This document shows, piece after piece, positions 7,086 to 10,321 of a stretch of DNA of 10,321 nt (the stretch's first letter is position 1; every line of letters starts with the position of its first letter). Position numbers and translations under genes: made by a program. The DNA is from Bacteroidales bacterium UBA2198 (GTDB lineage: Bacteria; Bacteroidota; Bacteroidia; Bacteroidales; VadinHA17): the NCBI GenBank assembly GCA_002328625.1, contig DCVC01000077.1, positions 1 through 10,321 of the forward strand, given 5' to 3'. The notes beneath the pieces were generated by a model that searched no databases, was not told the DNA's origin, and worked only from the letters and a program-made list of their open reading frames with translations.

Positions 7086-7964
7086 ATGATCAAAATTGCC
7101 ATAGCCAGCGGAAAAGGGGGAACAGGCAAAACATTTGTCGCAACAAATATTTTCCATGCTCTGGTGGATAATCAAATTGATGCTGTTTTGGTTGATTGTG
7201 ATGCAGAAGTGCCAAATGCTGTCGCTTTCTTTGAAACAAAGGAGGTTAAAGTTATTGAAATAACCCAACCGGTGCCTGTTATAGATACCAGGGCCTGCAC
7301 TTTTTGCGCAAAATGTCATGAATTCTGTAATTATAATGCCATTTTCATCCTGCCTCCGATGAAGATAATTCATGTCATTGAAGATTTGTGCCATGGTTGT
7401 GGAGCATGCAGTGCTGCCTGCAGATTCGACGCCATCTATGAAAAGCATGTTTCTCTGGGTAAGGTTACTTTATATTCATATAAAGGCAAACAGAATATTA
7501 TTGAAGCACGAATGAATATAGGCGTAATGTCACCGGTTCCTGTTATTAAAGCGGCTATTAAACAAGTTAAGAATCAGGGCTGTATTGCCATTCTGGATTC
7601 TCCGCCTGGTACATCTTGTCCATTCATACAGACAGCCGCACAAGCTGATTATGTGGTACTGGTGACAGAGCCAACACCTTTTGGGCTCAGCGATCTGAGA
7701 CAGAGTGTCGAAACACTTAAAAAAATAAACAAGCCATATGGTGTAATAATTAACAGGACAGGATTGGGGAATAATAAAGTGCAGGAATATCTTAATAATG
7801 AAGATATTTCTCTTTTGCTGGAAATTCCATTTAAAAAGGAAACCGCAAAGTTGTATGCCACCGGGAAAATAATATCAGAAACAGATACATTTTTTGCAAA
7901 GCAAATGTTGGCAGTAGTTGAAAATATCACAAAACTAAATGGAAATAGCAATAGTAAGCGGTAA
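7086..7964 (+). CDS. MinD/Mrp-like ATPase with inserted 2x[4Fe-4S] ferredoxin (ORP-complex type, first copy)
   Basis: A 292-residue P-loop ATPase of the SIMIBI (MinD/Mrp/NBP35) class. The deviant Walker A GKGGTGKT is at residues 9-16, 'VDCDAEVPNA' (36-45) is the switch I/A' region, and LDSPPGTSCP (170-179) the Walker B/switch II region, with Cys178 where Mrp proteins usually have Gly-Asp. Between A' and B a bacterial ferredoxin is inserted: Cys 71/74/77/81 and 102/105/108/112, two CxxCxxCxxxC sets for two [4Fe-4S] clusters. The second set ends CRFDAI rather than the common C-P. This architecture matches the pair of Fe-S MinD proteins of the Desulfovibrio ORP locus and similar pairs beside NifX genes. 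It likely uses ATP to drive cluster assembly, transfer or electron flow. Its last 26 nt overlap the next gene, so translation is probably coupled and the two proteins likely work as a heterodimer. Confidence 0.9.
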   Translation: MIKIAIASGKGGTGKTFVATNIFHALVDNQIDAVLVDCDAEVPNAVAFFETKEVKVIEITQPVPVIDTRACTFCAKCHEFCNYNAIFILPPMKIIHVIEDLCHGCGACSAACRFDAIYEKHVSLGKVTLYSYKGKQNIIEARMNIGVMSPVPVIKAAIKQVKNQGCIAILDSPPGTSCPFIQTAAQADYVVLVTEPTPFGLSDLRQSVETLKKINKPYGVIINRTGLGNNKVQEYLNNEDISLLLEIPFKKETAKLYATGKIISETDTFFAKQMLAVVENITKLNGNSNSKR

Positions 7965-8811
7965 GGGTGGCACAGGTAAATCGAGCATAAGTGCCGCATT
8001 TGCAACACTGAACAGGCAAATTGTAGTCGCTGATTGTGATGTTGATGCGGCAAACCTTTATTTATTATTTAATCCTGTAATAGAAGAAGAAACAGTATAT
8101 ATCGCAGGTCAAAAAGCAGTAATAAAGTATGATTTATGTACCAGCTGTGGGATTTGTGAAAGTTATTGCCGGTTTGATGCGATATCAGTTATAAACGGCA
8201 TTGTGTCCATTTCAGAGATACTATGCGATGGCTGTTTTCTGTGTTCACGTATATGCCCTGAAAATGCTGTTAAAATGGTGCAGAATTATGAGAGCAGAAT
8301 GTATTCAGGATCATTCCGCAATGGCAAAATGGTATATGCCAGGCTTGCACCAGGTGAAGAGAATTCGGGAAAACTGGTGAATATGGTACGTAAAAAGGCT
8401 AAACAAACCGCTGAAGAAAATGGCTTGGATATTATTATACTTGACGGCCCTCCCGGAATCGGTTGTCCGGTGATTTCTACCATTACGGGAACAGACAAGG
8501 TTGTAATAGTCACTGAACCAACTATTTCCGGCCTGCTCGATATGCAAAGAACTCTCGAAATTGTTCAAAAATTTAATATACCTGCATACATAATCATCAA
8601 CAAATATGATCTTAATTCTTCAATGAGTGAAATGATTGAAGAGTGGTGTAAACAAAACGATATCGCCATGGTAGGCAAACTGGTTTTTCACAGGCTAATC
8701 ACAGAGTCAATGGTTCAAGGAAAAAGCATAACAGAACTCTACCCGGATCTCGATATAAGTAAAAGAATAGAAATAATATGGAACAAAATAATAAATCAAA
8801 ATAATGAGTGA
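7939..8811 (+). CDS. MinD/Mrp-like ATPase with inserted 2x[4Fe-4S] ferredoxin (ORP-complex type, second copy)
   Basis: A 290-residue paralogue of the preceding protein with the same plan. Walker A GKGGTGKS is at 8-15, A' region ADCDVDAANL at 31-40, ferredoxin cysteines at 67/70/73/77 and 96/99/102/106, and LDGPPGIGCP at 168-177 for Walker B/switch II, again with a Cys (176). The A' region differs from the first copy (DVDAANL against DAEVPNA), the same split between the two members in other ORP-type pairs as I remember them, which argues for an old duplication with divided roles. The ATG at 7939 lies inside the upstream gene and starts exactly at the family's conserved first strand 'MEIAIVSGKGG', so the 26-nt overlap is real. 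It is the last gene of the cluster; an 82-nt gap separates it from a gene on the opposite strand. The metal-cluster role is inferred from context. Confidence 0.9.
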   Translation: MEIAIVSGKGGTGKSSISAAFATLNRQIVVADCDVDAANLYLLFNPVIEEETVYIAGQKAVIKYDLCTSCGICESYCRFDAISVINGIVSISEILCDGCFLCSRICPENAVKMVQNYESRMYSGSFRNGKMVYARLAPGEENSGKLVNMVRKKAKQTAEENGLDIIILDGPPGIGCPVISTITGTDKVVIVTEPTISGLLDMQRTLEIVQKFNIPAYIIINKYDLNSSMSEMIEEWCKQNDIAMVGKLVFHRLITESMVQGKSITELYPDLDISKRIEIIWNKIINQNNE

Positions 8812-8893
8812 TCTGTTTGAAAAAATTCCGCTGTGAATGCTCCAGACCTCACTTAACAGTGACGGGATAATGAAAACTGAGATGAATTAGAAC

Positions 8894-9868
8894 CTATTCA
8901 CATTTCAGGTTTGTTCTTTGAGCTTTCGATGCCTCAGCAAAGACTCCGTACATGGCATTCTTAAATGAAGCGCAGGCATTTGCCGTTTGTCCTTTACCCG
9001 CCTGTGCAACGGCAAGTTGATAGTAAAATTTCGCTTTTGCTTCAGCATCACCTGTTTCAAGGTCCAGACCTTTTTGGGCATATTCTGCTCCACTATTGAA
9101 ATTCTCTTTTTTGTTATACACATCTGCAAAGAAGTAGAAAAGATCTTTGTTGTCGCCGTATTTTGCGGATTTATTCAGCAGAACAAGCGCTTCATCAAGA
9201 TTATTTGCGTTATTTGCCTGTGACCCTGCGGCACGAAAATATTCAAGCGCCAGATTAGATGCCTGTTTTGCCCTTTCATCATCAGTTCCACTTCCCAGCT
9301 TTTCAAGAAATAAATCAATCGTTTCTTCAAAAGCGCCTGCATTATTTTGACTTCTGTATATTAAAGCCTTGTTGTAAATTGCATTAAGGTAACCGGGGTT
9401 GATTAATAAAAGGCTGTCGAATGCCAGCAGGGCATTTTCATAATCCTTTCGGCTAAAAAAATCAGTACCCATCGAATTATAAACTTGTATCAATATCTTC
9501 TCTGCATTCTCTTTACTTGATGTATTTCCATATTTTTCTGCTACAGCAATAACCCTCTTTGCAGCCTGAATTATCTCAGCTGTCGGTTTCTTTTCGTTCA
9601 GGGCGCTGTACGCAACCTTAAAATACAATCCCGGTAATACCTGCATGGCTTTTTGTTTAAGGTCATCGGCCGTCTCACCAACCTGGTCAGACAGGACAAT
9701 TACATTCTCAAATGCCCTAATAGCAGCTTGAATATCAGTTTGCATCGACTTCGCTCCTTCATTATAAACCGTTATCACATCATTCCGTTCCTGCGAATGG
9801 AGGTTTGTACCGATAATAGCAGAGATTGCCAGGATCCCGGCAATTCTTTTCATTACTTTCATGTTCAT
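8894..9868 (-). CDS. Exported TPR-repeat protein
   Basis: A 324-residue protein with an N-terminal signal sequence: basic 'MKVMKR', hydrophobic 'IAGILAISAIIG', then 'TNLHSQ' with likely cleavage near residue 26, the Ser-Gln end common in Bacteroidota. The mature part is all-helical with TPR-like repeats, clearest at about 131-165 ('GTDFFSRKDYENALLAFDSL') and 224-300 ('LDEALVLLNKSAKYGDN', 'FYYQLAVAQAGKGQTANACA'). No enzyme domain is visible; a periplasmic scaffold is likely. Three in-frame ATGs (9868, 9862, 9853) could each start it; the signal peptide is intact from any of them. It is transcribed towards the ORP-like cluster and follows the peroxiredoxin gene in the same direction after 138 nt. 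The specific role is unknown. Confidence 0.8.
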   Translation of the reverse strand: MNMKVMKRIAGILAISAIIGTNLHSQERNDVITVYNEGAKSMQTDIQAAIRAFENVIVLSDQVGETADDLKQKAMQVLPGLYFKVAYSALNEKKPTAEIIQAAKRVIAVAEKYGNTSSKENAEKILIQVYNSMGTDFFSRKDYENALLAFDSLLLINPGYLNAIYNKALIYRSQNNAGAFEETIDLFLEKLGSGTDDERAKQASNLALEYFRAAGSQANNANNLDEALVLLNKSAKYGDNKDLFYFFADVYNKKENFNSGAEYAQKGLDLETGDAEAKAKFYYQLAVAQAGKGQTANACASFKNAMYGVFAEASKAQRTNLKCE

Positions 9869-9978
9869 TTTAATACAGATTATCAGGTTATTATAAATAT
9901 TTTATTTTTTAAAGCCTGTAAATTTAGAAATTATTTTTAATTTATCTGTTTGTGAAATAACCTTCTGATTAAGCCGGA

Positions 9979-9999
9979 GGCCATGACCAAAATTTGGCC
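9979..9999 (-). terminator. Possible hairpin after the peroxiredoxin gene
   Basis: GGCCA at 9979-9983 pairs with TGGCC at 9995-9999 across an 11-nt loop, just downstream (on the minus strand) of the peroxiredoxin stop. An alternative fold pairs CCAAA with TTTGG (9987-9997). No run of T follows on the minus strand, so it may instead be an mRNA-end structure; termination is only a suggestion. Confidence 0.25.
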
Positions 10000-10006
10000 G
10001 GTTAGG

Positions 10007-10321
10007 TTATATTGCCTTAATTTTTATAAAATTAAGGACCTCTTCTGTATCTTTTTCAGCATTGACTGATTCGTTTATGTAAATGATTTTACTGTCTTTC
10101 CCTATAATAAAAGTCCATCTTTTTGAAGTTACACCGCGTACAAGTTCATGATCCGTTTCACCAATTGTACGTTTAATGGCTCCTCCTTCGCTGACCGGAA
10201 CACCAAATGCCCTGGCAACATCTCCTTTTTCATCAGATAAAAGAGTGAAATTGAGGTTTTCAGCTTGTTTGAAAAGCCTGAGGTTTTCAATTTTATCCCC
10301 GCTTACTCCAACAACCTCAAC
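10007..10321 (-). CDS. Peroxiredoxin (BCP/PrxQ-like), 5' truncated by window edge
   Basis: The minus strand is open from the right edge to a TAA at 10007-10009 and encodes the last 104 residues of a thiol peroxidase. Recognisable parts are 'VEVVGVSGDKIENLRLFKQA' (the strand and helix after the active site), 'NFTLLSDEKGDVARAFGVP' (the BCP/PrxQ 'LLSDxxGxVAxxYGV' motif) and 'RWTFIIGKDSKIIYI' (the 'R.TFIID..G.I...' strand). The peroxidatic Cys would lie in the missing N-terminal part, so activity cannot be confirmed. It would reduce hydrogen peroxide or alkyl hydroperoxides using a thioredoxin-type donor. The start and promoter are outside the window; the signal-peptide TPR gene lies downstream on the same strand. 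Confidence 0.88.
   Translation of the reverse strand, partial: VEVVGVSGDKIENLRLFKQAENLNFTLLSDEKGDVARAFGVPVSEGGAIKRTIGETDHELVRGVTSKRWTFIIGKDSKIIYINESVNAEKDTEEVLNFIKIKAI

Noticed and set aside
6987..7448. Minus-strand ORF of 153 residues opposite the first Fe-S ATPase
   Set aside because: It mostly mirrors a clearly coding gene, has no recognisable domain, and no promoter.
4565..8811. Nitrogen-fixation gene cluster
   Set aside because: NifX-fold proteins alone do not indicate nitrogenase; nifH, nifD, nifK, nifE, nifN and nifB are absent, and the gene mix fits ORP-type loci better.
8804..8836. Ten-codon ORF overlapping the end of the second ATPase
   Set aside because: Too short, no family resemblance and no conservation evidence.
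8849..8862. Hairpin TCACT-TAAC-AGTGA between the convergent genes as a shared terminator
   Set aside because: Only a 5-bp stem with no T-run on either side; too weak to call.

Overview
The window looks like a chromosomal piece of a Bacteroidota genome, most likely an anaerobic Bacteroidales/Marinilabiliales-type lineage. The supporting signs are an AT-rich composition, start codons without Shine-Dalgarno sequences, promoter elements of the Bacteroidota type (TTTG or TTG, about 20 nt, then TAnnTTTG), and proteins whose wording matches Bacteroidota families: a TolB-like/TPR receptor protein, a 637-residue acyl-CoA synthetase, and a secreted TPR protein.

Layout. (1) 1-2096 (+): 3' part of a large signalling-type protein. 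Its N-terminal, probably TIR-like, portion runs off the left edge; a membrane helix, a TolB/FlgO-like domain and TPR repeats follow. (2) 2097-2561: non-coding, with one good candidate promoter. (3) 2562-4475 (+): long-chain acyl-CoA synthetase, followed by an AT-only terminator-like hairpin. (4) 4476-4564: a short, dense control region where this hairpin abuts a near-consensus promoter whose -7 element lies in the loop of a perfect 10-bp inverted repeat. (5) 4565-8811 (+): a coherent cluster of seven genes: DUF134 (UPF0251) HTH regulator with a Cys-rich tail, NifX/NifB-type cofactor-binding protein, DUF5320 small Gly-rich protein, second MTH1175-type cofactor-binding protein, DUF4405 membrane protein with candidate haem histidines, and two MinD/Mrp-like ATPases each carrying an inserted 2x[4Fe-4S] ferredoxin. 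(6) 8894-9868 (-): exported TPR protein. (7) 10007-10321 (-): 3' part of a peroxiredoxin of the BCP/PrxQ kind.

The cluster at 4565-8811 is the main point of interest. Its gene set matches the 'orange protein' (ORP) loci known from Desulfovibrio, where NifX-like proteins that bind Mo/Cu-type clusters are encoded with MinD-like Fe-S ATPases. Here the locus has its own putative regulator instead of the sigma-54 system of Desulfovibrio, and includes a membrane protein that could link it to the electron transport chain. A plausible reading, which is inference, is that the two ATPases assemble or deliver a metal cluster to the two small NifX-like carriers, the DUF4405 protein supplies or senses electrons at the membrane, and the DUF134 protein represses the unit through the palindrome. 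The biological role of such loci is poorly defined. No RNA genes, CRISPR arrays, insertion sequences or integration sites were recognised.
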